10,749 nucleotides of DNA. Source: Polaromonas sp. YR568. Lineage in GTDB: Bacteria; Pseudomonadota; Gammaproteobacteria; Burkholderiales; Burkholderiaceae. A program made the position numbers and the translations under genes. Within the stretch, counting starts at the first letter, position 1. Each line of letters begins with the position of its first letter. Of the stretch, positions 1 through 6,356 are shown piece after piece. The stretch spans positions 1 to 10,749 of the forward strand of contig CAMBWM010000064.1 of NCBI GenBank assembly GCA_945871335.1, read 5' to 3'. The notes beneath the pieces are model-generated. The model made no database searches. It was not told the DNA's origin and saw only the letters and a list, made by a program, of their open reading frames with translations.

Positions 1-44
1 GCCTGTCCTTTGAGGCTGCAGCAGCTCACGCACCATGCGCCGTC

Positions 45-1493
45 TTATTTACCGATACAGAATTTCGAAAATATCTCGCCCAACAAGTCGTCCGGTGTGA
101 ACTCGCCAGTGATCTGGCTGAGCGCGCGCTGGGCCTGGCGCAAGTCTTCGGCCAATAAGTCCAATGACGGTTTTTTAGCGTGAAGCTGCGAACCTGCCCG
201 CGTCAATTGTTTGGTGACTTCGTGCAGCGCCTGCACATGCCGCTCCCGCGCCATGAACACACCCTCAGGCGCCGATTGCCAGCCCACGACATGCAGTAAT
301 TGGGTTTTCAAGTCTTGCAAACCTGCACCCGTCTTGGCCGAGATCAACACACCGCCTTGGGCCTCGAGCAGGGCGCTCTCCGCCGCAGCGTCTGCTTTGT
401 TCCATACGTGGATGACAGGGGTGGCCGGCGGCAATTTGCTGTTCAGAACAGATTGGATCGCCGCATCACCAGCCCGGTAGGCTTCGGCGAGTGCGGTTTG
501 CTGCGGCATGTACTGGCGCGTCAGGTCATGTAAAAACAGCACGGCGTCCGCGCTTTGAATTTCATCCCAGGCACGGGCGATGCCGATTTTTTCAACCTCA
601 TCGATGCCTGGCGCATCCCCATCGCGCAGGCCTGCGGTATCCACCACATGCAAGGGTACGCCATCTATTTGAATCAGCTGGGAAACTTTGTCACGCGTGG
701 TGCCGGCAATCGGCGTGACGATGGCCAAGTCAGCGCCGGCCAGTGCATTGAGCAGCGAGCTTTTACCGGCGTTGGGTTGGCCGGCGATCACCACCTTGAT
801 GCCTTCGCGCAAGATGGCGCCTTGCACTGCGCGCTGCATCACCGTGTCCAGGCTAATCTGTAGGTGTTGCAGCTGACCCATGGCGTCGGCCTGCCGCAAG
901 AAGTCGATGTCTTCCTCCGGAAAATCAAGCGTTGCTTCTACCAACATGCGCAAATGAATCAGCTTGGCCAGCAAGGCCGTCACTTCTTTGGAAAACTCAC
1001 CGCTGAGTGAGCGCGCAGCAGAGCGCGCGGCGGTTTCGGTGCTGGCGTCGATCAGGTCGGCGATGGCTTCGGCCTGCGCGAGATCTATTTTGTCGTTGAG
1101 GAAGGCCCGCTCGGTAAACTCGCCAGGCTGCGCCACGCGCAAGCCTGGTAGGCGCGGCTGTCCGGTGGCTGCATCGGTTTCTGTGGCTGCTTGCAGGCAA
1201 CGCGCCAGCAGCAGTTGCAGCACGACAGGCCCGCCATGGGCTTGCAACTCAAGCACATCTTCACCGGTGTAAGAGTGTGGTGCCGGAAAAAAAAGCGCCA
1301 GGCCCTGGTCAATGGGCAGCCCTTGAGCGTCACGAAACGGCAGGTAGCTGGCATGCCGCGGCTCAAGGTGCTTGCCGCAAAGCGCTTCGATGATGGGTGC
1401 GATGGCCTTGCCCGAAATGCGCACAATGCCCACTGCGCCGCGACCCGGAGCGGTGGCAATGGCGGCGATCGGATCATGGTGGCGGGCAAGCAT
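45..1493 (-). CDS. mnmE: tRNA uridine-5-carboxymethylaminomethyl(34) synthesis GTPase MnmE
   Basis: MnmE (TrmE) works with MnmG to add the carboxymethylaminomethyl group at U34 of certain tRNAs, using a tetrahydrofolate-derived one-carbon unit and GTP hydrolysis in the cytoplasm. The 482-residue product begins with the folate-binding N-terminal domain ([13 protein letters not shown] near residues 16-28). A helical domain follows, with a G domain inserted in it: G1 GQPNAGKSS at 238-246, G2 TTRD at 265-268, G3 DTAG at 285-288 and G4 NKAD at 365-368. The C terminus is the invariant CIGK (479-482), whose cysteine belongs to the family signature. E. coli MnmE is 454 residues, so this one is slightly long, with extra sequence around 102-118 and within the G domain near 345-360. 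The ATG at 1493 puts the family's usual N-terminal motif ([11 protein letters not shown]) close to the start; no strong Shine-Dalgarno is visible. It lies 75 bp beyond yidC with a hairpin between them, so it may have its own promoter or depend on read-through. Confidence 0.97.
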   Translation of the reverse strand: MLARHHDPIAAIATAPGRGAVGIVRISGKAIAPIIEALCGKHLEPRHASYLPFRDAQGLPIDQGLALFFPAPHSYTGEDVLELQAHGGPVVLQLLLARCLQAATETDAATGQPRLPGLRVAQPGEFTERAFLNDKIDLAQAEAIADLIDASTETAARSAARSLSGEFSKEVTALLAKLIHLRMLVEATLDFPEEDIDFLRQADAMGQLQHLQISLDTVMQRAVQGAILREGIKVVIAGQPNAGKSSLLNALAGADLAIVTPIAGTTRDKVSQLIQIDGVPLHVVDTAGLRDGDAPGIDEVEKIGIARAWDEIQSADAVLFLHDLTRQYMPQQTALAEAYRAGDAAIQSVLNSKLPPATPVIHVWNKADAAAESALLEAQGGVLISAKTGAGLQDLKTQLLHVVGWQSAPEGVFMARERHVQALHEVTKQLTRAGSQLHAKKPSLDLLAEDLRQAQRALSQITGEFTPDDLLGEIFSKFCIGK

Positions 1494-1543
1494 GATGTGT
1501 ATTTTGGCTCATGCGTTTTGCGCCGCCTTCGCACGCATAAATG

Positions 1544-1568
1544 ACAAGGGCCGCACAGCGGCCCTTGT
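1544..1568 (-). terminator. Perfect 11-bp hairpin between yidC and mnmE, probable terminator
   Basis: ACAAGGGCCGC (1544-1554) and GCGGCCCTTGT (1558-1568) are perfect reverse complements around a 3-base loop. On the minus strand the hairpin starts immediately after the yidC TAA (1569-1571), which fits a terminator or 3'-end stabiliser for the rpmH-rnpA-yidD-yidC transcript. The downstream U-tract on the minus strand is poor (CATTTATG). On the plus strand the flank is more T-rich (TTATTT), so direction and efficiency are uncertain. It could also attenuate read-through into mnmE. Confidence 0.65.
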
Positions 1569-3329
1569 TTATTTGAATGACGGCAAGTTGAACTGCGGCG
1601 GCACACCCATGCGTGTGTTGATCACCCACTGCTGCGCAATGGACAGCACGTTGTTGGTGATCCAGTAAAGCACCAGGCCGGCCGGAAAGAAGAAGAACAT
1701 CACACTGAAAATCAGCGGCATGAACCACATCAGCTTGGCCTGCAGAGGATCGGGCGGCGCCGGATTCAGGGCGGTTTGCAGCATGGTGGTCAGTGTCATG
1801 ATGATTGGTAAGAGACCAAACGGCATATCGATTCCTGGGATGGTGCCAAATAAGGTATCAGGCGCTGACAGGTCATTGATCCACAACACCCAAGGTGCGC
1901 CACGCATTTCAACGCTGGACAACAGGACCCAGTACAGCGCGATGAACACCGGTATCTGTATCATGATGGGGAAGCAGCCACCCATCGGGTTGACTTTTTC
2001 TTCCTTGTAAATCTTCATCATCTGCTGCTGCATTTCCTGCGGCTTGTCTTTGAGCCGCTCGCGCATCTCCATGATTCTCGGATTGATTTTCTTCATCTTG
2101 GCCATGCTGGCGTAAGCCTTGGCATTGAGCCAGTAAAAAGCGATTTTCAAAAGAAACACCAGCGCCACGATAGACCAGCCCCAGTTTTGAATGACGCCGT
2201 GCAGCTTGTCGAGCAGCCAATACAACGGCTTGGCCAGAATGGTCAACCAGCCGTAGTCCTTGACCAGCTCCAGTCCGGGCGCCAAGGCTTCCAGAACTTT
2301 TTCTTCTTGCGGTCCGATAAAGAGTTTGGCCTCAATGCTTTTGCTTGCACCGGGCGCAATACTCTCCAGCGGCGCAATCATGCCGGCGGCGTAAAGGTTG
2401 TTGTCAACCTTACGCATGAAAAGATCGCGCGACACGCCGTCCGCCAGTATCCAAGTTGAAACGAAGTAATGTTGAACCATTGCTACGTAGCCGTTGGTCG
2501 CTTTCTTTTCCGCGTCGACCTGGTTTTTTTCAATGTCACTAAATTCCACCTTCTGGTACTTTTTGGCTTCTGTGTACACGGCCGGGCCGGTGAATGTCAT
2601 GTAAAACGCAGACTCCCCCTCCGGTTTGTTGCCATCGCGCACAAGTTGCAAGTACAACTGCGGTGCCACGGCCTCGCTACCGGTGTTGACGATGTCGTGG
2701 CGCACTTTCAGGTCATAGGCGCCTCGCTGGAGCGTGTAGGTCTTGACCAGCTTGACGCCGCCTACAGCAGGAGACTCAAATTTAATTTCGACCTGGTTCT
2801 GCCCGGTTTGTAGCTTTCGCTCTCCAGGAAGCGCCGTCATAAGGGTTTTGTGCGTTGGAAGGCTTGGCGCGCCGGTCGCGCCAATCAAGCCGGTCTGTGC
2901 CACATACACACGGCTGTTGCTTTCGTCGAGGAGCACGAAGCCGGTGTTTTTATCATTCATGTCTGCGTATTTTGTAAAGACCGAACGCACCAGTGCGCCA
3001 CCTTCGGTGTCAAAGCTCAATGTCAGCACATCGTTGCTCATGACGATGCGTTCTTTCTTGATAATGGCAGCGGGAGCATCGGCGCTGCTGGGCACGGGTA
3101 TTGCGCCCGGCACGGCGGCAGCGACTGGCACCGTGGTGCCAGGGACGGCAGCCACAGCCGGGGGTACGCTGCTTGCCGGCGTTGCTGTGACAACCGGCGA
3201 TTTGGCCGCGGTGGTTGCGGGCGGAAAGAATGTAGGCTTTTGTCCGTTGAAAATCTGCCACTGGTCCCATAACAGAACCATGGAAAAACCAAATATCACC
3301 CACAAAATGGTGCGCCGAATGTCGTTCAT
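1569..3329 (-). CDS. yidC: Membrane protein insertase YidC (Oxa1/YidC/Alb3 family)
   Basis: YidC inserts and folds inner-membrane proteins, alone or with SecYEG. The 586-residue product has the Gram-negative long form. A first transmembrane helix spans about residues 7-23, followed by a low-complexity Ala/Pro/Val/Thr linker (about 36-90) and the large beta-rich periplasmic domain (about 92-355). The conserved insertase core comes last: TM2 about 382-400, the cytoplasmic coiled hairpin (MAKMKKINPRIMEMRERL, 409-426), VNPMGGCFPIMIQIPVF (446-462) and FPAGLVLYWITNN (548-560). The substrate-contacting basic residue in the membrane groove, Arg366 in E. coli, aligns with Lys395 here. The start ATG overlaps the yidD stop by 4 bp, indicating translational coupling. 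The short C-terminal tail (PPQFNLPSFK) lacks the strongly basic end of the E. coli protein. Identification is secure from the C-terminal domain. Confidence 0.98.
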   Translation of the reverse strand: MNDIRRTILWVIFGFSMVLLWDQWQIFNGQKPTFFPPATTAAKSPVVTATPASSVPPAVAAVPGTTVPVAAAVPGAIPVPSSADAPAAIIKKERIVMSNDVLTLSFDTEGGALVRSVFTKYADMNDKNTGFVLLDESNSRVYVAQTGLIGATGAPSLPTHKTLMTALPGERKLQTGQNQVEIKFESPAVGGVKLVKTYTLQRGAYDLKVRHDIVNTGSEAVAPQLYLQLVRDGNKPEGESAFYMTFTGPAVYTEAKKYQKVEFSDIEKNQVDAEKKATNGYVAMVQHYFVSTWILADGVSRDLFMRKVDNNLYAAGMIAPLESIAPGASKSIEAKLFIGPQEEKVLEALAPGLELVKDYGWLTILAKPLYWLLDKLHGVIQNWGWSIVALVFLLKIAFYWLNAKAYASMAKMKKINPRIMEMRERLKDKPQEMQQQMMKIYKEEKVNPMGGCFPIMIQIPVFIALYWVLLSSVEMRGAPWVLWINDLSAPDTLFGTIPGIDMPFGLLPIIMTLTTMLQTALNPAPPDPLQAKLMWFMPLIFSVMFFFFPAGLVLYWITNNVLSIAQQWVINTRMGVPPQFNLPSFK

Positions 3330-3661
3330 GACGGTTTCTTTTTAGTAGAGATTTGAGTCACAGGCGTGACCCATCGTGAAAAGAGAGGAAAACTTGCTCG
3401 CTTGTGCTCTGTTGGCACCGGGTCATGGCCACCATCACACCACGGGTGGCAACGAGCCAGTCGCCAAAGCGTTAAGCCCGTTCCTGCGATCGCGCCGTGT
3501 CGTTCCAAGGCTTCCAGACCATACGCTGAACAGCTCGGCTCAAAGCGGCAAGCGGAGCCCAAAGACGGGCTGAGCAACAAGCGATAGGCTTTGATGAGCA
3601 AGATCAAGCCTGCCTGCGGCAAGCCAAAAACTTGACGCATCAGTTTGCGCGCTTGGTTCAT
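3326..3661 (-). CDS. yidD: Membrane protein insertion efficiency factor YidD
   Basis: YidD (DUF37 family) is a small inner-membrane-associated protein that assists YidC-dependent insertion; its mechanism is not well defined. The 111-residue product has an N-terminal amphipathic or membrane-associated segment (about 16-33, LILLIKAYRLLLSP). The family's cysteine-rich core follows: CRFEPSCSAYGLEALERHGA (38-57), then RCHPWCDGGHDPVP (70-83). Most members end soon after the PVP motif. This one continues for about 28 polar, basic residues to KKKPS, an extension without a recognisable domain. Its ATG overlaps the rnpA stop by 4 bp and its stop overlaps the yidC start by 4 bp, so all three genes are probably translated in sequence from one mRNA. 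Confidence 0.95.
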   Translation of the reverse strand: MNQARKLMRQVFGLPQAGLILLIKAYRLLLSPSLGSACRFEPSCSAYGLEALERHGAIAGTGLTLWRLARCHPWCDGGHDPVPTEHKRASFPLFSRWVTPVTQISTKKKPS

Positions 3662-4080
3662 GCCAATTGCTCGCCTTCTCGCATCAGCGCCAAAAGTTCA
3701 GACCTGATAGCCTGCTTTAGGTGGTCTGATGTGGCACTCATGAAAGTTTTGCGCGAAAAGTCACGCCGCAGCCTGACCACAAATGCGGCAGGTTGTTTTA
3801 ACGGTGAAAATTCGGCACTCACGTTGTAAATTTGCCTTTTGATGGCGTTGCGAGTGACGGCACGTTTGGCCCAGCGTTTTGGCACCATGGCTCCGATCCA
3901 AAGATCGTCCGTCGGGGAAAATAGGGGGCAGATTGCTTTTGGCTCCCTGCTCTTACTTTCGGGCCCGATCACTAATTGAATGGGTAGGGTGCTGCGATGA
4001 AGCGCAAAGTGCTCGCTTCTGGCCACGGTCGTTCCGGCCAGAACAGCCTGAAACTGGGCCCGTGTTTGAAGTCGCCTCAA
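3658..4080 (-). CDS. rnpA: Ribonuclease P protein component
   Basis: RnpA is the basic protein subunit of RNase P, which binds the catalytic RNA and helps it process the 5' leader of pre-tRNAs. The conserved family core is present: an N-terminal RRLQTRAQFQAVLAG beta/alpha element, the RNR-like helix (KRWAKRAVTRNAIKRQIYN) and a C-terminal FVVRLRRDFS strand. I chose the TTG at 4080 because family members in related bacteria begin right at the (Q/R)RLxTRxQF motif; it gives 140 residues. The frame stays open to a GTG at 4143 (161 residues), but that start overlaps rpmH by 32 bp, adds an unconserved stretch and has no visible Shine-Dalgarno. The TTG start itself has only a weak upstream purine run. 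The gene follows rpmH in the usual rpmH-rnpA pairing, and its stop overlaps the yidD start. Confidence 0.93.
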   Translation of the reverse strand: MRRLQTRAQFQAVLAGTTVARSEHFALHRSTLPIQLVIGPESKSREPKAICPLFSPTDDLWIGAMVPKRWAKRAVTRNAIKRQIYNVSAEFSPLKQPAAFVVRLRRDFSRKTFMSATSDHLKQAIRSELLALMREGEQLA

Positions 4081-4111
4081 TTCCGGCGCCTTTAGGCCCG
4101 CGATCGACTTG

Positions 4112-4246
4112 TTAGACGGCCAGGCGCTTACGGCCTTTGGCACGACGCGCAGAAATTACTGCGCGACCGCCACGGGTTTTCATTCGTGTGAGAAAGCCGT
4201 GAGTGCGTGCGCGCTTAACTTTAGAAGGCTGGTATGTGCGTTTCAT
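4112..4246 (-). CDS. rpmH: 50S ribosomal protein L34
   Basis: L34 is one of the smallest large-subunit ribosomal proteins and binds 23S rRNA. The 44-codon frame translates from [18 protein letters not shown] through an Arg/Lys-rich middle ([10 protein letters not shown]) to KGRKRLAV, matching the family along its whole length. It ends with TAA at 4112-4114. An AGGA Shine-Dalgarno lies 6 bases before the ATG. It is the first gene of the leftward rpmH-rnpA-yidD-yidC cluster and is divergent from dnaA, the arrangement seen at many bacterial origins. Confidence 0.98.
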   Translation of the reverse strand: MKRTYQPSKVKRARTHGFLTRMKTRGGRAVISARRAKGRKRLAV

Positions 4247-4252
4247 GATCAA

Positions 4253-4256
4253 TCCT
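4253..4256 (-). promoter_or_regulatory. rpmH ribosome binding site
   Basis: AGGA on the minus strand (TCCT on the plus strand), six bases before the rpmH ATG, is the clearest Shine-Dalgarno on the leftward arm and supports the L34 start. Confidence 0.7.
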
Positions 4257-4284
4257 GAATTCTAGAAAATCTTCCCTTGCACAG

Positions 4285-4296
4285 TCAGTGCACTGA
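4285..4296. repeat. 12-bp perfect palindrome in the rpmH leader
   Basis: TCAGTGCACTGA reads the same on both strands. It is nested with a second inverted repeat, TGCAC (4278-4282) and GTGCA (4288-4292). It lies about 40 bp upstream of the rpmH start, between that gene and any upstream promoter. It could be an operator or an RNA hairpin in the L34 leader, or chance; no protein is assigned. Confidence 0.4.
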
Positions 4297-4600
4297 TTCT
4301 TATGAGCTTGGTGGCAACACAATGCTGCCAGCTTTTCAAGGTCCGCAGGATGTAAGGCGCCAAGGCCCGAGCCCCGGTTTTCAGCTTTTCAGCGCACACA
4401 CAACCCCCGTGAATCAGGGAAACCCTTGATTATGGCAAATTTATTCTTGACTGGCAACCACTTAGCCTTAGTCCTTGGGGTGTCGCTAGAAGCATGGGCT
4501 TGGCGTCAAGCCGATGAGGCGCACCAAATTGGGGCGGCTGGCGGGCCGCCAGGGCCTGGGCATCTACGCGGGTTTTCGCAGGGAAAATTTCTTTTTCCGC

Positions 4601-4630
4601 TTGTGGATAAGTGCCACGCCGGACTACAAT
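4601..4630 (+). promoter_or_regulatory. Candidate dnaA promoter
   Basis: A TACAAT -10 element (4625-4630, one base from TATAAT) follows TTGTGG (4601-4606) by 18 bp. The -35 matches the consensus only at TTG. The predicted start near 4637 gives a dnaA leader of about 70 bases. The weak -35 is embedded in a perfect DnaA box, so DnaA binding would be expected to block RNA polymerase. This is inferred from spacing and sequence only. Confidence 0.5.
4602..4610 (-). promoter_or_regulatory. DnaA box (perfect), upstream of dnaA
   Basis: TGTGGATAA is the exact reverse complement of the consensus TTATCCACA. It overlaps the candidate dnaA -35 element, the position expected for autorepression by DnaA. 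Confidence 0.85.
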
Positions 4631-4651
4631 AGAGCGTGCCTCAAAACGACA

Positions 4652-4660
4652 ATATCCACA
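4652..4660 (+). promoter_or_regulatory. DnaA box (one mismatch), upstream of dnaA
   Basis: ATATCCACA differs from TTATCCACA at the first base only. It lies 41 bp after the perfect box, on the opposite strand, and just downstream of the predicted dnaA transcription start. Confidence 0.65.
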
Positions 4661-4708
4661 AGCGCCAAAGCCGCCAAGCCAGTCTTTTTTCTCGCGTCAA
4701 TTTACACC

Positions 4709-6103
4709 ATGAGTGAGGTCTTCAGTCCGTCCCCCAGCCACGACCTATGGCAAAACTGCGTTGATCATCTTGCTCAAGAATTACCGGAGCAGCAGTTCAA
4801 CACCTGGATTAAGCCGCTGGTGGCAGAGGTCGCGAAAGACCTTAGCAAAGTCACCATTCAAGTGGGTAACCGCTTTAAACTGGACTGGGTGAGGGCCCAA
4901 TACGCCAGCCGTATCGTGGCTCTGCTAGAAAAAGTTACAGGTCAAAATATTACTCTTGAGTTAGCACTTGCTCCGCGCGAAGGCTTTGCTAAATCTACCC
5001 CTCTTCCTCAAAACTTTAAAATATTGGGTGCGCCTGAGCCGACGGGACTGGTCTCTGGGGACGATCCGCTTAACGCGCCCTTTAAAAACCGCCTCAACAC
5101 GTCTCTAACTTTTGACACGCTCATTGAGGGAACTGCTAACCGCATGGGCCGTGCAGCGGCCCTGCACGTGGCCAGTAGCCTCGGCCAACTTTACAACCCC
5201 CTCTTTATATATGGCGGGGTCGGCTTGGGAAAGACGCACCTGGTGCACGCCATCGGCAATAAGTTGTTGGCCGACAACCCGGCGGCCAAAGTTCTCTACA
5301 TCCACGCAGAGCAATTTGTCTCGGATGTGGTTAAGGCCTACCAGCGTAAAACATTTGATGACTTCAAAGAGCGCTACCACTCGCTGGATTTGCTGCTGAT
5401 AGACGACGTCCAGTTTTTCGCCAATAAAGACCGGACACAAGAAGAGTTTTTTAACGCTTTTGAAGCCTTGCTGACCAAAAAATCACACATCGTGATGACC
5501 AGCGACACATATCCAAAGGGCCTGACCGACATCCATGAGCGCCTGGTTTCACGCTTTGATTCAGGGTTGACGGTTGCAATAGAACCGCCTGAGCTTGAAA
5601 TGCGAGTTGCCATTTTGATACGCAAAGCAGAGGTTGAGGGTGCCGTGATGCCAGAAGAGGTTGCTTTCTTTGTCGCTAAAAACGTGCGTTCTAACGTTCG
5701 TGAGCTTGAAGGAGCCTTGCGTAAAATTTTGGCTTATTCGCGATTTAACCAAAAAGAAATCTCCATCCAGCTGGCGCGTGAGGCCCTGCGTGATCTTCTT
5801 TCCATCCAAAACCGGCAAATCTCGGTCGAAAATATACAGAAAACTGTGGCCGACTACTACAAGATCAAAGTAGCGGACATGTATTCCAAAAAGCGGCCCG
5901 CCAGTATTGCAAGGCCTAGGCAGATCGCCATGTACCTGGCAAAAGAATTGACACAAAAAAGCTTGCCCGAAATCGGCGAATTGTTCGGTGGCCGCGACCA
6001 CACCACCGTACTTCATGCTGTACGAAAGATGTCTGCAGAGCGGCAGCTAATGACTGAGCTTAACCAGCAATTGCACGTACTGGAGCAAACACTCAAAGGC
6101 TGA
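4709..6103 (+). CDS. dnaA: Chromosomal replication initiator protein DnaA
   Basis: DnaA binds DnaA boxes at oriC, forms an ATP-dependent filament, melts the origin and recruits the DnaB helicase; it also regulates transcription. The 464-residue product shows domain I (about 1-85, [20 protein letters not shown]), a short linker domain II (about 90-130), the AAA+ domain III and a DNA-binding domain IV. Walker A is GGVGLGKTH (169-177), Walker [11 protein letters not shown] (228-237), and the arginine finger R282 lies in ERLVSRF. The domain IV signature includes [14 protein letters not shown] (428-441). I chose the ATG at 4709 because domain I begins directly after it ([15 protein letters not shown]). 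The frame stays open upstream to 4514, but that extension crosses the candidate promoter and both upstream DnaA boxes. No strong Shine-Dalgarno precedes the start. Flanking DnaA boxes suggest autoregulation. Confidence 0.98.
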   Translation: MSEVFSPSPSHDLWQNCVDHLAQELPEQQFNTWIKPLVAEVAKDLSKVTIQVGNRFKLDWVRAQYASRIVALLEKVTGQNITLELALAPREGFAKSTPLPQNFKILGAPEPTGLVSGDDPLNAPFKNRLNTSLTFDTLIEGTANRMGRAAALHVASSLGQLYNPLFIYGGVGLGKTHLVHAIGNKLLADNPAAKVLYIHAEQFVSDVVKAYQRKTFDDFKERYHSLDLLLIDDVQFFANKDRTQEEFFNAFEALLTKKSHIVMTSDTYPKGLTDIHERLVSRFDSGLTVAIEPPELEMRVAILIRKAEVEGAVMPEEVAFFVAKNVRSNVRELEGALRKILAYSRFNQKEISIQLAREALRDLLSIQNRQISVENIQKTVADYYKIKVADMYSKKRPASIARPRQIAMYLAKELTQKSLPEIGELFGGRDHTTVLHAVRKMSAERQLMTELNQQLHVLEQTLKG

Positions 6104-6127
6104 TAATTGAAGTTAATTTTTGACAAG

Positions 6128-6148
6128 AAAACCTGGGGAAAGGTTTTT
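6128..6148 (+). terminator. Possible weak intrinsic terminator after dnaA
   Basis: AAAACCT (6128-6134) and AGGTTTT (6141-6147) form a perfect 7-bp stem around the loop GGGGAA, ending in a run of five T. It starts 24 bp after the dnaA stop. The stem is AT-rich with only three G:C pairs, so termination would be weak; it may instead be part of the origin's AT-rich structure. Confidence 0.35.
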
Positions 6149-6151
6149 AAC

Positions 6152-6163
6152 AAGTCATGACTT
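6152..6163. repeat. 12-bp palindrome overlapping a DnaA box
   Basis: AAGTCATGACTT is a perfect palindrome whose last two bases are the first two of the perfect DnaA box at 6162-6170. It may be a binding site for a dimeric origin regulator; none is identified. Confidence 0.45.
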
Positions 6164-6170
6164 ATCCACA
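6162..6170 (+). promoter_or_regulatory. DnaA box (perfect), oriC
   Basis: TTATCCACA is an exact consensus DnaA box, 58 bp after the dnaA stop codon and oriented toward dnaN. Confidence 0.88.
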
Positions 6171-6279
6171 GAGCTGGTCATTTTTCAAAGCTTGTTCATT
6201 TTTTAACAGCAGCGGCTACAAGCACTCAACACACGGTTAAACAATCAGCAAGTCATTGATAAAAAAAGAGAAAATAGCG

Positions 6280-6288
6280 ATATCCACA
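6280..6288 (+). promoter_or_regulatory. DnaA box (one mismatch), oriC, adjacent to trios
   Basis: ATATCCACA has one mismatch to the consensus and is the same variant as the box at 4652-4660. It points toward the trinucleotide run 14 bp downstream, as the box next to DnaA-trios does in the B. subtilis origin. Confidence 0.72.
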
Positions 6289-6302
6289 GAAAGTCGCCAC
6301 CC

Positions 6303-6317
6303 TTACTACTACTACTA
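6303..6317 (+). promoter_or_regulatory. Candidate DnaA-trio element
   Basis: Five contiguous trinucleotides (TTA then CTA four times) read on the complementary strand as 3'-AAT-GAT-GAT-GAT-GAT, matching the DnaA-trio consensus 3'-(G/A)AT-5'. They follow a 14-bp, partly GC-rich spacer after a DnaA box and lead into AT-rich DNA. By analogy, single-strand loading of DnaA would start here and opening would spread toward dnaN. Confidence 0.7.
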
Positions 6318-6356
6318 ATTTGAATTAAAGAATTAAGAAGATAAGAAAGCAAAGAC

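Larger units (their letters stand above)
4247..4708. other. rpmH-dnaA divergent intergenic region
   Basis: This 462-bp gap separates the two replichore-oriented gene blocks. From left to right it holds the rpmH leader (ribosome binding site and palindrome) and a repeated decamer CAGCTTTTCA (4329-4338 and 4382-4391). Next is an imperfect inverted repeat AATCAGGG/CCCTTGATT (4412-4431) and a GC-rich 6-bp stem with a 3-base loop (4538-4552, CTGGCG/CGCCAG). The candidate dnaA promoter and two DnaA boxes (4601-4660) follow. I see no convincing rpmH promoter and no convincing gene. With the boxes downstream of dnaA it may form one half of a bipartite origin. Confidence 0.6.
6104..6356. other. Putative replication origin oriC (dnaA-dnaN intergenic region)
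   Basis: This 253-bp gap holds a perfect DnaA box (6162-6170), a one-mismatch box in the same orientation (6280-6288), and a run of trinucleotides TTA-CTA-CTA-CTA-CTA (6303-6317) followed by AT-rich DNA to about 6343. Other AT-rich stretches lie at 6104-6150 and 6178-6205, the latter with TCATTTTT repeated at 6178 and 6196. The box, GC-richer spacer, trios and AT-rich DNA match the basal origin unwinding system described for B. subtilis and proposed to be widespread. Genes point away from this area on both sides. The only start-proximal element for dnaN is a purine-rich run (AAGAAAG) before its ATG. oriC status is inferred; boundaries are taken as the gene ends. Confidence 0.85.

Noticed and set aside
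2743..3345. 200-codon plus-strand frame opposite yidC
   Set aside because: It mirrors the low-complexity Ala/Pro linker and periplasmic domain of YidC on the other strand and shows no independent evidence of coding.
4426..4632. 68-codon plus-strand frame in the rpmH-dnaA gap
   Set aside because: It has no recognisable motif and no ribosome binding site, and it runs through the candidate dnaA promoter and a DnaA box. It is better explained as chance in regulatory DNA.
4514..4708. 65-codon upstream extension of the dnaA frame
   Set aside because: The extension crosses the candidate promoter and both DnaA boxes, and DnaA domain I begins right after the ATG at 4709.
6303..6318. CTA run read as a simple microsatellite
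   Set aside because: Its placement 14 bp after a DnaA box and before AT-rich DNA fits a DnaA-trio element better than a random repeat, although a simple repeat cannot be excluded from sequence alone.
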